Shown in pieces: positions 9,186 through 21,358 of a stretch of 64,000 nt of DNA. Position 1 is the first letter of the stretch; every line of letters begins with the position of its first letter. Origin of the DNA: Myotis daubentonii (taxonomy: Eukaryota > Chordata > Mammalia > Chiroptera > Vespertilionidae); contig NC_081842.1 in assembly GCF_963259705.1 (NCBI RefSeq), positions 67,468,787-67,532,786 on the forward strand, in the 5' to 3' direction. The notes below the pieces were generated by a model. The model was not told the origin of the DNA and made no database searches. It saw nothing but the letters and a program-made list of their open reading frames with translations. Made by a program: the position numbers and the translations under genes.

Positions 9186-12100
9186 TCTAATTCTCTAGCT
9201 CTTACCTGCCTTGCCCCAGAAGTGACACAGGACATGTTCACTTACCCTGAACTGCACAGTTCTAGACAGGTCCCTAGAACATCTACCCAGACATCTCTGA
9301 TGTCAAACAGGGGAGAATAACAATTGTTTTTAGGTTCTTAAGCCTGAGCCAGTCTTCACATGTCTATAGCTTATTCCTTATCCAAATTTTGTGTGTGAGT
9401 CTCCCATTTAAAAATGGTGTATTTTGATTTTATTATTGGGAAAGAAAAAATATTACTGCAATCTGCTACATACAAGACAAGTACGCAAGGCACAGTCATA
9501 GAAAGTGGATTTAGTCAGCGAGCTCAGCCGACATCCCTACGCGCCTCATTTCCCAGCCTCCTCTGCCACGAGCCCAGGGCCCTGTGACCAGTGCTGGCCA
9601 AAGACGTGTAGGTGAACGTGTCAGTGTCACTTCCAGACCAAGGCAGTTAGGAGCTGGAGAACTAGAGAGCGGCTTCCGCGTCTCCCCTCTCCTGTCCCAG
9701 GGCCACAGGTCACCGGTTTCAGAGGGCACCGCCGCAAGATGGAAGAAGGCAGCGCAATCTTTTGTTGCACAAAACCACGAAGTTTTGGGATTCCTCTCAC
9801 GTAGCATCTTTAACATCTTCACTGATCACCACAAGGGAAATAGCAAATGAGAGCAGAGGGAGGAGAGCGCTTTCAAGTTCGAGTTCTCAGGAAGGGTTTT
9901 CTGGATCCAGGGTTTGCCACGGGGCCTTTTGGAATACACAGGCGCAGGCATGAGGAGCGCATGGCACTGCAGGAAGGTGACACCATCTGGTGGGAACGCA
10001 GGAGTTGGGGTGGGAGGTGCACCGAGCAGTTTGGCTGCTTGTCTTGAACAGTGGTCTCCAGATTTCCTGATCTTGCTCCCGTGAGAAAAATAGTCTGGGC
10101 AAATATCCCTTATGCATGCATATCTATGTATACATCAGATGCGGGTACTGCTGAGCTCAAATGTGAAAGAGAGGAGGTAAAAGTGAAACCGTATTTTAAT
10201 GGCTTGTTAATCACATAACATCATTAAGCTAACACTGCACGCCTATTTAGGCCGAGGCCCATCACTAGTAACACGGATGCAATCTCTTTCAAACGCTCAG
10301 CGTGAATGCTAATTATTTGGTGACTTCTCATCAGAAGTGATTCCATTACCATTGTTTCTGCTTCCTAATGTGGCTTGAAAAGGGGCAGCCCTGCCATCTC
10401 CTCCTGTTTGCCTGCGCTTGGATTATCAGCTGCTCTGCAACCCAGCTTTTTTGTAGCATCTCTTTAAGCCACTTGTCCTTTTGTGAGAGTTAGTTTAGCT
10501 AAAACTAAATAATATAATCTGTAAATCCACTTAACGGAGAGCAGGAAAAGTGAGGAGTACGTGAACGGGCAGCGAGGTCCCCACTGCCCGCCCTCCACGC
10601 GTGGAGGCCTCCTGGCACTGTTTGCCCGACACGCGGGCTGAAGGTACCACTGTCCATCCCGGTATTAAACACCAGGAAAGCTTGGTTTCTTTCCTGTGCC
10701 TTTTTGAGATGGAAACACACGTTAAGAGCCTCCAGTATGTTCTTCCAGGGTGGAATTTCTTGTATTTCCCCCGTCAGCAGCTTGCAGCCCACTTTGGAGA
10801 CTATTCTAGCAGAATGACAGGAGGCGAGGGAGGGACTATGAGGTTGGGTCAGGCTGTGGAAGAGGAGGAAATGGAGCTTGAACCCCATACCATAGGAGAT
10901 GGGACCCTTGGATGGTTTTTGAGAAGGGACTATCTGATCAAGGTGACATCAGTAAAACCTGGGCTTCTCATTCTCACTGCGGCCAATATTGATAACCAGC
11001 TGCTAGCAAACATGGACAGAGTCTATTTCCACTCAGGTTGGGGGGGGGGGCGCTCGCTATCCAGGCAAGGGGAGGGGGGACCCTGGCATAGCCTCCGGGC
11101 TCCGGAGGATCCCCCACAGAGGGAAGTGCCCTCTGCCTCCAGTGAAGGGATGGTCTGCTCTCTTGGACAAATCGAATTTCCCCAGCTCAGCCACTTGAGG
11201 AAGAAGTTACTGGGGAGTCTCATTTCTTTGTCACACATACCCCTTCCTGAAAATAGCCTTATTTCTCTAAAGAGATTTTTAAAAAATCTACTGCGTGGAG
11301 CAGGAGGAGACACAAACCTTTATTGCTAAATGGAAAAAAAGAGAGAAAAGGAAAACCATTTCCTTTCTTCTACACCCCTTCTCAATCCCCCACCCTATTC
11401 CATATAAATTCAATTTGACAACCCTGCTAATTGGATAAACGCAGCTCCTGCTCTCCTAGAAGGCATTCCCTTTGCTTTTTGTGTTTTGTTTTTGGAGGGC
11501 TCAAAACAGGGCGATTGTGCTGTTCTTTAACACGAATTCCATCTGCTTTATTTCTCCCTCCATTCACCCTCCTCTTGAATATTTATGAGGCCTTCCCTGC
11601 TGCTGTCCCCTTTCCACCCCACCTCCACCCCTTCCCCTCAGCCACCCTCTCCCCGCCCAGCTCCAGCCCCCTCTCCCCTTCCCTCAGAGCCGGACAAAAA
11701 CCTTCCAAATGGCCCCCCCTCCTTGCTTTAGATAAACACAGGCAGTGTCAAGTGTGAGGAGTAGGGGGAGGTGGGATGGGGGTTCAACTGCCAGTCAAGC
11801 CCCCAGCCTTCAATGGGGCCCAGGGGCCTACCCTAATCTGCTGCATGCTTGCCATATGGGGGCTGTGTTGCCCCGGGAAACACTAACAGGCAGAACGGAG
11901 CTTAATAGAGTCCATATTCATTGTAATGCAGTGAGCTCGCTCAGGCACCACTGCCCCTTCGGTCCGGTTTCATTCTTCTGTTTCCCTCTTTCTTTCTGTT
12001 TTTCCTCCCTTTTTCTTTCTTTCTTCCTTTCAAAAGGACCAGGACCGAAGAGAGCAGTAACCTGGAGAGGCCTGGGTCGGCAGGAAGGCGGAGTTGGGGG

Positions 12101-14060
12101 TTAGGCGTGAGGAAGGTGATGGTGGTGTTGGGCTGGGGGTGAGGCTGGTGGGGAGAGGTGAGAAGGGGGAGCTCCCAGGAGGGCAGAGTGGAGTGTGCAT
12201 CAGGTCAGGGCATGGAGCGTGCAGCTCTGTACGAGTGTGCACGTGCAGGAGTGTGGCAGGTGGGTATGGGCCACCAGGGCCCCGGAGCACAAAAGCCTTC
12301 GTATGTACTCAGCCACCTAAGCCGGGGTATCCCAACACCATCTCTAACCCCAGTCAAGGGCAGGTCACAAAAGCCAGTGACACCTACCTCCCCTAGGTGT
12401 CAGGCCAGTGGCCCTGAAGTCACAGGTGGTACAATGGGATGAAACCGGTTGGGCCCTTTCCCTCCCCCGGCTGAGCTGGAGTGGAGGAAGGTGTGCCAGC
12501 TGTGGTTGACAGCTGTGGTGTGCCACGGCCAAACCAAGGGCACAGGGCCTCTGCCCTGAGTGGGCTTCCCAGCAGACAAAGCCTGGAGTATATCTCCAGG
12601 GCTCAAAAGGGAAAGAGGGCAGAAAATGTGGGAAGGGAATGGAGCCCATTTCTCCCAACTTCTCAGAAAGAGTAAAATCGGTAACCGATACTAAGAAATT
12701 CCTCAAAGAATGAAGAATCCGTTTCCTAAGTTGTGAAACAAAGCTATTCGTTCCGTTCTGTAAAAATCACAAAATTTAGAATCAAGAGAGAAAACAAATT
12801 TTCAGCTACCACAGCTGAAAATTTACCCCCATGGGGTGTAGTACATAGGAAGAGCTCAACAAGTGGTTTCTGGACAAATTGTATACATGTTCCTGTAGTT
12901 TCACTACTGCTGGCCAGGACCCTGAAACTCCCCCCGACTACCAGCTGCTGCCAGGGTTCAGATGGCGGCAATGGCTTTGGCGGAAAGGCAGTGCCCTGCC
13001 TCAGTGATGCCAGTGTCTGTCACCGAGGCCTTTCGTTATCTGCCCTGTCCTAGGCCAAGGCCAGACAGCCTAGGTCAGATGAACCCGCTCAAACTAGCAG
13101 ATTCTGTGCTCGCTGTGGTTGGTTTTCTGCCCTCCAAACTTGATACGTCCTTAACCTCACTGGGATGCATCATAAATCCGTGGTTTCCTAAGTTCAACCC
13201 ACGGGGAACCAACTGTAGGTGAGTACATGAAAGTTCTTGTAATTTTTCTTTGCTTCTATTTTTCATCTTGATTTTAGGGCCCTATACCCAACCAACCCTG
13301 CAAGAGATGGTGGCCTGGATTCTCCAGAGCCAGGTGCAATATCAATTCCTGGCTCTGAAACCTAAATAGCATTTGGTTATCTGAAATGCCACCCAGAAAC
13401 CCGCCTCAGCACCACCTCCACTGACATCCATTAGGGACCCACAAAAGCAGCAATGCCTCCCCGCTGAGAGCTCCAAAGCGGAGCAGACACACACCCACAC
13501 CAGAGCAGGGTCCTACAAGGCTGGCAGCACTGGGCCTCCCTGCAGGAGACGCCTTCCCTTCCCCCTCTTCCTTCCCCTCCAACTTCTTTCTGTGCAGTCT
13601 ATTCCCAGCTGTTTCGACCCCAGCATGCTGCATGTGTCACAGAGGAGTGCCTCAAGGGAGCGGGTGGGGACACCTGGAGCTCCACCGCCAGTGCAGCCGA
13701 GCTCTTCCCAGCCTTCCCTGCAGCCAGCACTAGGTCAGCAATCTTACCTCCAATGTGCACCATGCGGGTGAGAGCCAGGATGGCTAACGCTTAAAGAAGC
13801 AGGGACAGCTACTCTGGTCTAGACCAAATGCCTGCCTTTCATTTCACTGCTGAGAATACCCACTAATGACCTGCTTATAAAAACATACACATGAACTCAT
13901 CTACTCTTGTTGTCCCTACAACCATGCTGATAATCACCTCCCACTCAGCTGCTCCCACTTGGACTCTCAACCCTGTCTCCTGGCTCCCCTCCCCACCTCT
14001 GACTCCCCACCCCAGGATCGGGTCAGTCGCGTGGTCGCTGACTCTGGTGTCAGCAGCCAG
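9186..14060. other. BOC intron 1, unique sequence with possible conserved elements
   Basis: No gene is recognised. Two stretches look like conserved non-coding sequence: balanced composition, no repeat signature, many homeodomain-type ATTA cores. They are 10190-10520 and 11860-11960. A 242-codon open frame at 10601-11329 on the plus strand matches nothing I know. Confidence 0.4.
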
Positions 14061-14335
14061 AGAGACACAACGCAATGCAAAATCTACGCGTATCATTTAA
14101 AAATGTCTAGAAGCCACATTTAAAACACAAGTGAAAATAATTTTAATATATTTTAACACAATACATCTAAAATATTATCATCGCAACATGTAATCAATAC
14201 AAAAATTATTAGTCAGGGCCTCTTATATTCTGTTTTATACTAAGTCTTCTAAATGTAGTGTTTATATTTGCTACACATCCCAATTTAGACCAGCCACATT
14301 TCAGGTGCTTGCAGCTGGTGTCCTGGACAGTGTAG
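14061..14335. repeat. MER58-like hAT-Charlie element
   Basis: CTAGAAGCCACATTTAAAAC, then AAAATATTATCATCGCAACA followed by TGTAATCAATACAAAAA, match the remembered interior of MER58-type hAT-Charlie elements. The end GTCCTGGACAGTGTAGG matches the terminal region. It is old and degraded. Confidence 0.65.
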
Positions 14336-14439
14336 GTCCAGTGACCTCAAACTGGCTCCCTGTCTCTCTCTTCTCCCCATCTACTCAGCCTCCACATTGC
14401 CACCTACCTTCTTTCTAGAATATCAAGCACAACCAAGCA

Positions 14440-14690
14440 GTAAAAATTATAAATGGGCAGCTACCATTCACTAAGCAAGCACCTCCTGCAGGGCATAACC
14501 CACAACTCAGCTCACAATGGCCCTGTAAGGCAGGCACATGACCAACCCATTCTATAAATGAGGACATGAAAGCCCAGGGAGATGAGTCTGTCTTAGATCA
14601 CACAGATGGTAAATCAGAGCCAGGATTTGAACCAGGTCCCCTTGACTTTAAACCCTTTGTCTTTTCACTCTAGCATACTTCTCTAAGGAA
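14440..14690 (-). repeat. MIR SINE fragment
   Basis: CCATTCTATAAATGAGGACATG, TTAGATCACACAGATGGTAA and GCCAGGATTTGAACCAGGTC (each read in pieces) are diagnostic MIR phrases in reverse orientation. Confidence 0.8.
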
Positions 14691-14982
14691 ATTATGGCAT
14701 AATAATCGAACCATTAAGCAGCCATTAAAAATGATAATCATAAAGATCAAGTGGCAACATGAAAAATGTTTAAAAGATGTTGAGGAAAAAACCCCATAGA
14801 TCTCATTGTGTAAAAAGCAGGTAAGCAGCTGAGTGAGACCTAGTAAGGAATATGAAACAAATAAAAGCAGTGGATTTTAAAATGTGAAAGAATTATGAAT
14901 GATTTTTTTCCCCTTTTGAGATAAGTTAAAAACAAACAAGCAAATAAGCTAACGGACCCCCTTTGATTACTCCTCAACTGAG

Positions 14983-15497
14983 TATGAATAAATAATAAAG
15001 AGGTAATATGCAAATTAATCCTCATGCCATCACGCCATCACAAGATGGCTGCGCTCACAGCAGAGGCGGGGTTCCTGTAACACAAGATGGTTGTGCCCAC
15101 AGTGGAGGTGGGGTTCCCGTAATGAGCTGTAAGGAGCGATCAGCATGGACCTGAGGTTGCGTGGCGCTGGGGCGGGGGACCTGAGGCTGCGCCCCCCTCC
15201 TGGTAGGGCTTGACGGCGGTGGGGCCGGCCAGATCTGGATCTTGCCCAATGGGGTTGGGGCTGGCTGGGTCTGGGTCTTGCGTGATTTCAAGGTGTGCAC
15301 AGGTGAGTGGGGACTTGACTCTGGGTCAAGCAGTGCGCCCTGGACTCTGACAGGAGGAAGATTTTCATATACATTTTACTAATTTTCTTTCATCTCTGAC
15401 ATTTCTATTATAGAGAAAGGGCAAATAGCAATATTAAAACATTTCCTCTAATTAAGTCCCTTTTAATGTGCATGAATTTCGTGCACTGGGCCACTAG
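14983..15497 (+). mobile_element. HeliBat Helitron (non-autonomous)
   Basis: The 5' part AATAAAGAGGTAATATGCAA and the 3' hairpin and end (GTGCATGAATTTCGTGCACTGG, then CACTAG followed by T) match HeliBat termini. The first few bases are degraded, so the start is approximate. Inside are CACAAGATGG motifs at 15039 and 15081. Helitrons move as rolling-circle transposons; this copy has no coding capacity. It lies antisense in BOC intron 1. Confidence 0.88.
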
Positions 15498-15529
15498 TGA
15501 ATAAATAAAGTTCTAACTCCTTTGCACAA

Positions 15530-15905
15530 CCCTCCAGGTTCTTTGAAACTGGCTGTAGTCCACCTTCCCCATGTCTTCTTCCCACAAGCAGTCAAGTCTG
15601 GGCACACGGCATTTTCACGCCTTCTCTTCCTTCTACCAGGACCATCTTCTCCTTCGCCCTCCATCCCATCAGAGGAACTCTGATGCTCCCAGGACTGCTC
15701 CTCATGCCAGTTTCCACAGCACCTTGCAGACCTCCCACATTTCCACAGTGACCTATGGATCTGACCACGTGTCTTTAATGGCCTCTTATCTCTTCCCTCT
15801 TACCCCTACGATGAACTTCCTGAAGGCAGGGATGTGTCAACCCAGCACCTCAAAAAGCCTTGGCACATCCTGGGGGCTCAGTGTCTGCTGAAGTGAAGGG
15901 TTTGT
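15530..15905 (+). repeat. L2 LINE 3' fragment
   Basis: The text reads like the L2 3' end: ATGAACTTCCTGAAGGCAGG, then CCCAGCACCTC and TTGGCACATCCTGGGGGCTC. It is diverged. Confidence 0.7.
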
Positions 15906-16389
15906 TCATATTAGAAATCCAGGGTTCAGAAGAGATGTTAACCTGAACCATGGACATATAGGAGGGACACATGGAGACACATTGTTATCAATGGGGGACC
16001 TGAGGGAGGGGGTTTCCTAGAAGGAAATGACTGTAACTGTGGCTTTTATTTTTCAAAACCAAATGGCCCCTCGGTCAGTATAGGCAGCCCTGGAGGGAGG
16101 GGCCTAGCGGCCTGAGGGAGGTCAGTGTCCCTGCAGGTGCTTCTATGGTTTGGGGTTTCATTCAAGGACCTTTTTTGTTTTCCTTCTTATGTCTTCTCCC
16201 AGAACAAACATCCAACTAAGCTTGAGACTTGGGGCTTCCTGCAGCCACTGGACTGTGGGCAATCTAACCTAGGACTATACCATGATTAGGTTATCACCTG
16301 GCCAGCATGAACCTGAGCTTTTGGCCAGGGTGGGAGGAGGAGAAATAAGAAAGCCACTGAGTGAGAGAGAGCAGGGGAGGGTAGGATGG

Positions 16390-16535
16390 AGAGCAGAGAG
16401 CTCCTCCTATGTGTCATGCCCAGTGCTGGGGGCTTCACATACATTGTCACTTCCATCTTCACAGCCCAGGGAGCATTACTGTCCCACTTTACAGATGGGG
16501 AAAGAGATTATCAAAACCCTCCTTGATGGTTTATC
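16390..16535 (-). repeat. MIR SINE fragment
   Basis: CCTCCTATGTGTCATGCCCAG and CCCACTTTACAGATGGGGAA are typical of MIR in reverse orientation. Confidence 0.75.
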
Positions 16536-16634
16536 ACATAAGGATTTTAGGACACCTTTCAAATTTTTGTCATAGACATAGTTCTCTGCTGAGTGACAGT
16601 GTTGGGACTCAGCAGGATCGGGAGCCTGGGGTTT

Positions 16635-16815
16635 GGACACGAGCTCCGCCACTTCCACCCGGGATAGAAGGTGGCTTTGGGCAAGTCACTGAAGTGCTGA
16701 GTCTCAGTTTACTCTGCAAAACGGGAATGATACACCTGTTTTGCAGAGCTGCTTAAAAGAGTTAATAGGATTACACGTGAAAGCATCCTGGCACATAGCA
16801 GTGATGCAATTTGGG
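16635..16815 (+). repeat. MIR SINE fragment
   Basis: GGGCAAGTCACTGAAGTGCTG, GAGTCTCAGTTTACTCTGC and ATCCTGGCACATAGCA form a forward-orientation MIR. Confidence 0.75.
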
Positions 16816-17758
16816 GAAACAAGTGTGATGGAACTTGACCATGAGCCGTTCACCTGAGGTCTAATTTCACACGGGGCATTGCCACCTGGTGTGCTTTAAA
16901 TGTCCCTTAAGACAAAGGCACGTTGCATTTTAACAACTCCAGACACGTATGATATCATCTCTCTGCTCATTGTTCCTTATAAACTGTACAAAATTAAGCA
17001 ATGGCCTGGTTCTGTTGCCCTACACACATGCATCAAAAGTTCAAGAAATATTTGTTGAAAGAAAGCAGGAACACCTGCATCCTGTAGTGTTTTACAGACC
17101 CTCACAGTAGCCCGGGGACAGGAGGTCTCTGGAGAGCGCTATACAGTGTTCCCAAGTTTGTGGCAAGACTCAGTCTCTAGCCTCTCAATTTCTATCCAAC
17201 ACTAGTCAACATTTACATCACTTAAGCTAATAACCTCTCCCCACCACCAACCCCCACCCCGTTTATGCCCTCTCCACACTCATTTGATGATGATAATAAT
17301 CATAATTTCTCCATAGTGTCTCTACTTGTTCAGAGAGAAAGAGGAAAGATCCCATCAAGCAATAGGTCGTCTGGGACAAGAAGTTATGAAGTGTTTATAG
17401 AAAGGAAAGCACACCCCAGTCCATCCCTGACCCCCACTCCCAGCCCCGACTTCATCAGTGAAGGTGCAAAGCCGCAGCCAATCCACCTGCTCTTTCCCAC
17501 CCACCTGTTTCCAATTACAGCCTCTGGCCAGGGCTACCTCCAACAGGTACACAAGGAAGTAAAATGGTAACAGGGACCGCAAAGAAAACGGAGCACCACT
17601 TCCCGGCACTCTGGTGCTCATGGTTAGCAGAAGATCCAATGCAAAAGGAATTCATTCGAGTGGTAGGCAGCATAGGTAAGGTCCAGAAACACACCTGACC
17701 CAGGGCCTGAGCAGCACTTCAGGCAGATCCCGACAGCTTACAGCCCTATCTCTTAGGA
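16816..17758. other. BOC intron 1, unique sequence
   Basis: No gene, clear repeat or regulatory motif is recognised. Confidence 0.5.
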
Positions 17759-17958
17759 CAGTGGTCGGCAAACTCATTAGTCAACAGAGCCAAATATCAA
17801 CAGTACAATGACTGAAATTTCTTTTGAGAGCCAAATTTTTTAAACTTAAACTATATAGTTAGGTACATTGTTATTAACTTAATTAGGCTTAGGAAGAGCC
17901 ACACTCAAGGGGCCAAAGAGCCGCATGTGGCTCGCGAGCCTCAGTTTGCCAACAACGG
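17759..17958 (+). mobile_element. Non-autonomous hAT element with 8-bp target duplication
   Basis: The 200-bp element is bounded by terminal inverted repeats (CAGTGGTCGGCAAACTCA, and a 3' partner differing at about five of 18 positions). It is flanked by perfect 8-bp duplications TCTTAGGA at 751-758 and 959-966 of this 17-kb block. The GAGCCGCATGTGGCTCGCGAG palindrome near the 3' end fits the nhAT families of bats. It has no coding capacity. Confidence 0.9.
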
Positions 17959-19098
17959 TCTTAGGACAAAGGAAACCGATCCCACTTGCGATCCCTGTGT
18001 GAACACACACCTGACTATCGTAAGCGGCTCAGGGAGCAGAAGTCTGGGCACAGACCACCTGACAGGCCCACTGACAGCAACAGGAAGAAGCAGGTGTATT
18101 ATCCCAGGTAGCAAGGACCTGGGGTGTAACATACACACAACCAAAGGGGAGGCATTTTCCCCAGATCATCCACGCGCGTACAGAGGGGGGCGGGGACGTA
18201 GAGGAAATCTAGGCACAGTTCCCTGTCCTTGAAGACCTTGGAACCTAGTGAACGTGCAGCTCTGCCACACCTTTCTGTTGCACCGAAATTAAAATGCGGC
18301 ATGGCCTGGAGAAAAGATCAAAGTCAAAGATAAACTGCAGGTTTTACCAAGTACAGGCAAGGAACCAGACCACTAAGGAAGGCATCAGAGGAATGACAGA
18401 ATGAACGTGTCACACACTGGGGCACACTCACAGGGGCACACACCGCTCGGCACAGGCCAGTCCCCCCCATATAGCCCTTTCCAAAGGCCTAAAAGTATCC
18501 TCCTATCACCCAGGTTCTTCCCTAGCAAAGTCCTGGGAGACGCATCAAAGAACATCAGTGAAGGCAGGAAAAAGGCAGCAGTGAACATGAGCCTCTGAGG
18601 ACCCCCGAGGCCTCAGCTCTGTCACTGTCACTTCTCACTATATAGTAACTTACTTGTTAACAAGTCTCTCTCCTGGACACAGAGTAGATACTCAATGAAT
18701 GTTTGCTAAGCTGTGAAGACCTACCTCCAAAATCATTTCCCAGCCTAACCCTGTCTGGTCCTGGAAGTCTGGGTGGCTTCCCCTGCCAAGCAGGACGTGA
18801 GCGGAAGGCGATGTGTCTGCCGGCTCCTCCCTGTCTCCCTCAGGGACCTGGCTTAGGTTCTCCTTCAGCGGAGGAGGCAGGAGGACACAGCTCTCCCTGC
18901 TGGAGCATCCAAGCCGGGTGGCGGGGAATGAGTACATAGAGGTGGGCACTGAGCAAACTTGCTCTGCTCCGCAGGCAGCCCCAGCACCTGCTCTCTGCGA
19001 GGCAGCGGTTAGGGTCCAGCTCTGTCCCCCCGGAGGCCTGCCCGTCCCCCGGGGACGCACCATCACAGGAATTATCACAGTTGGCCGAACTGCCAGGC
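17959..19098. other. BOC intron 1, unique sequence
   Basis: No gene is seen. A short L2/MIR-like end (AGATACTCAATGAATGTTTG) lies near 18687-18707. Confidence 0.5.
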
Positions 19099-19310
19099 CA
19101 GTGGTTCTCAACCTTCTGGCCCTTTAAATACAGTTCCTCATGTTGTGACCCAACCATAAAATTATTCTCGTTGCTACTTCATAACTGTAATGTTGCTACT
19201 GTTATGAATCATAATGTAAATATCTGATATGCAGGATAGTCTTAGGCGACCCCTGTGATAGGGTCGTTCAACCGTCAAAGGGGTCGCGACCCATAGGTTG
19301 AGAACCGCTG
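19099..19310. mobile_element. SPIN-like non-autonomous hAT
   Basis: One end begins CAGTGGTTCTCAACCTTCTG. The other, read in reverse, begins CAGCGGTTCTCAACCTATGG and continues GTCGCGACCCCTTTGACGG. These match remembered SPIN / OposCharlie3-type termini. The interior CAACCATAAAATTATTCTCG and CTTCATAACTGTAATGTTGC matches their short derivatives. Flanks TGCCAGGC and TGCTAGAC are a degraded 8-bp target duplication. These families are known for horizontal transfer among tetrapods. Confidence 0.85.
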
Positions 19311-20929
19311 TGCTAGACCAAGGGCAGCAGGGACTGGGAACGGAGATGATCTTATTCACAAGGGCATCGTTAGCCTTAACACAGTTCTCGGTAATTCAGC
19401 AAATTCCTGTTGAGTGAACAAATAAGGACCTGAGACACAAAGGTGAAAGGTCATGGCAGAGACGAGCCAAACAGGAGCTGTAGTCATATAGCAAAAAAGG
19501 GAGCTTTTTCTTAGTACAAGTTGGGCATTTAGGATGCTTTGGGGGGTTAAAGACTTACTTTGATGTACTCTGCTAGGTCACATAATGGCCACCGATTCCA
19601 ATTAAGCTGTCACCTGCGGTCATTTTCTATGCCCCTTCCTCATGGTGATTAAGCTGCCAATGGCACCAGGCCCACGCCCTCACCCTCCGCATGACTCAAA
19701 CCAGTCTCAGGTGCTGGGACCCAGAATGAATGGAGATCAGGCTGCTGCTTCTTGCCTGTCTGGTTCTGGGGCTGATTCAAACGTCAGGCAAAACTGCCTC
19801 TAACCCCAGCACCCCAGCACGCCAGCACCCACACTCCAACCCCCAACAGGCTCATGCATGCGGGCAGGAAATCTGAAGCATTCAAGCGAAAAGCTAAGCC
19901 TTGGGGTAACATGACGGAACTGTTGAAGAAGGCAGCCCAGGAGCTGGTATGTGACTGCGCTGGAGGGACCATACCTCTCCTGGACTTTCCTGCAAGCGAG
20001 AAACCTCACCCGGGACTTCAGGAGCTACCCCACTGACAAAGGACACCCCACCTACCTCACAGGATGTCGAAGGAAAACCGATTACATTAGTCAACGTCCA
20101 GAGTGATGACGGCGCAAAGGCACAAAGCAGCTGTTCAGTAAAGGACAGCCGTGCGTCTCATTTGAATAGCCCCTTCAGGGGTACTTTTAGGAGCACCCCA
20201 TATTTTCATTAGTCTGATCCTTATTGCAGATTTATTCCTGGTGTTTCAACAAAAGAGGTCAGAGAATAGGTGATACCTCCGGGGCCAGACACCCCACCTG
20301 GGCCGTCCAGCTTCCTGCTCTGGGCCTCACTGCCTCTAGGACACAGACACGCACACGTGCAGGCCTACGTGTGCTCCCGGCAATCCGCTCCAGCTCCAGC
20401 TGGTAAGTGTGCTCTAGAATCATGACAGTTTACTTTCTTTCCCATCTGACCTCATACAAACACACTTTCTTCACCACCTCCCTGACCCCTAAATATACAC
20501 ATTCCGTCCCCCACCCACCCTCAATCTTTCTCAATTACAAAGCTCTTTTAAACCAACTAAAACTTAAAATAAATACCAATTTGGAAGCCTGAAGCATGCT
20601 CCAGTCCGTCTGTCAGCCTCTGCCTTCTGCTGGAAGCCCCCAACTCCTGTTAGCTCTCCCCGACTTGTGAAGCGCAGTGGCCTGGGTGCACGGGCGGGCA
20701 CACGCAGGGAAAACAAACACATGGACGCTTGCCAGCACCTCTATTTATAGCAGGAGCAAAGTGTGGGGATCCGGACAGGCTGAGGAGGGAGGGTCAGGAC
20801 CAGAGGGGCGGGGATAATTCTACCCACTGCTCCAGCTCCACCAGCTGCAAAGGGTCCCCTGCTGAGGTCTGCCTTTCCCAGGTGCAACCCATCCTGCTTA
20901 TGACTAACACCAGAATGGTGCTGCAGGGA
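19311..20929. other. BOC intron 1, unique sequence
   Basis: No gene or clear repeat is recognised. A CA-repeat-like CACCCCAGCAC cluster near 19807-19850 is only locally repetitive. Confidence 0.5.
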
Positions 20930-21055
20930 AGCGCAACTCTGAGCGAAGAGAGCCTGCTATCTTGCTCATTATTGTAGCCCCAGCATCTGTCACATCACAG
21001 TGCTTGGCACATAGTAGGACTGCAGTAAGTATCTGTTGATTAAATTAACACATGA
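20930..21055 (+). repeat. L2 LINE 3' end fragment
   Basis: The segment TGCTTGGCACATAGTAGGAC, followed by TGCAGTAAGTATCTGTTGAT, is the familiar L2 terminal sequence. Confidence 0.7.
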
Positions 21056-21149
21056 GCTTTTTTTTCTCCCCTGCCTACTCCACAAGGCTACAGATGGAGG
21101 AGGGGGAGTAGGTGGAAGGGAGGTGAGGAATGCCTAACAGTGGTTCTAG

Positions 21150-21358
21150 CCTGGCCTGTGTGGCTAAGTGGTTGACCATTCACCTTTGAACTGAGAGGTC
21201 CCCGGTTCAATTCCCTGTCAGGGCACATGCCCGGGTTGCAGGCTCAATTCCCAGTGGGAGGTGTGCAGGAGGCAGCTGGCCAATGTCTCGCTCTCACAGA
21301 AGTTTCTATCTCTCCATCCCTCTCCCTTCCTCTCTCTCTAGAAAAAGCATATTTTGAA
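21150..21358 (+). mobile_element. Ves SINE
   Basis: CCTGGCCTGTGTGGCTAAGT, GGTTCAATTCCCTGTCAGGG, GGTGTGCAGGAGGCAGCTGG, then a CT-rich end. It is moderately diverged. Confidence 0.92.
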
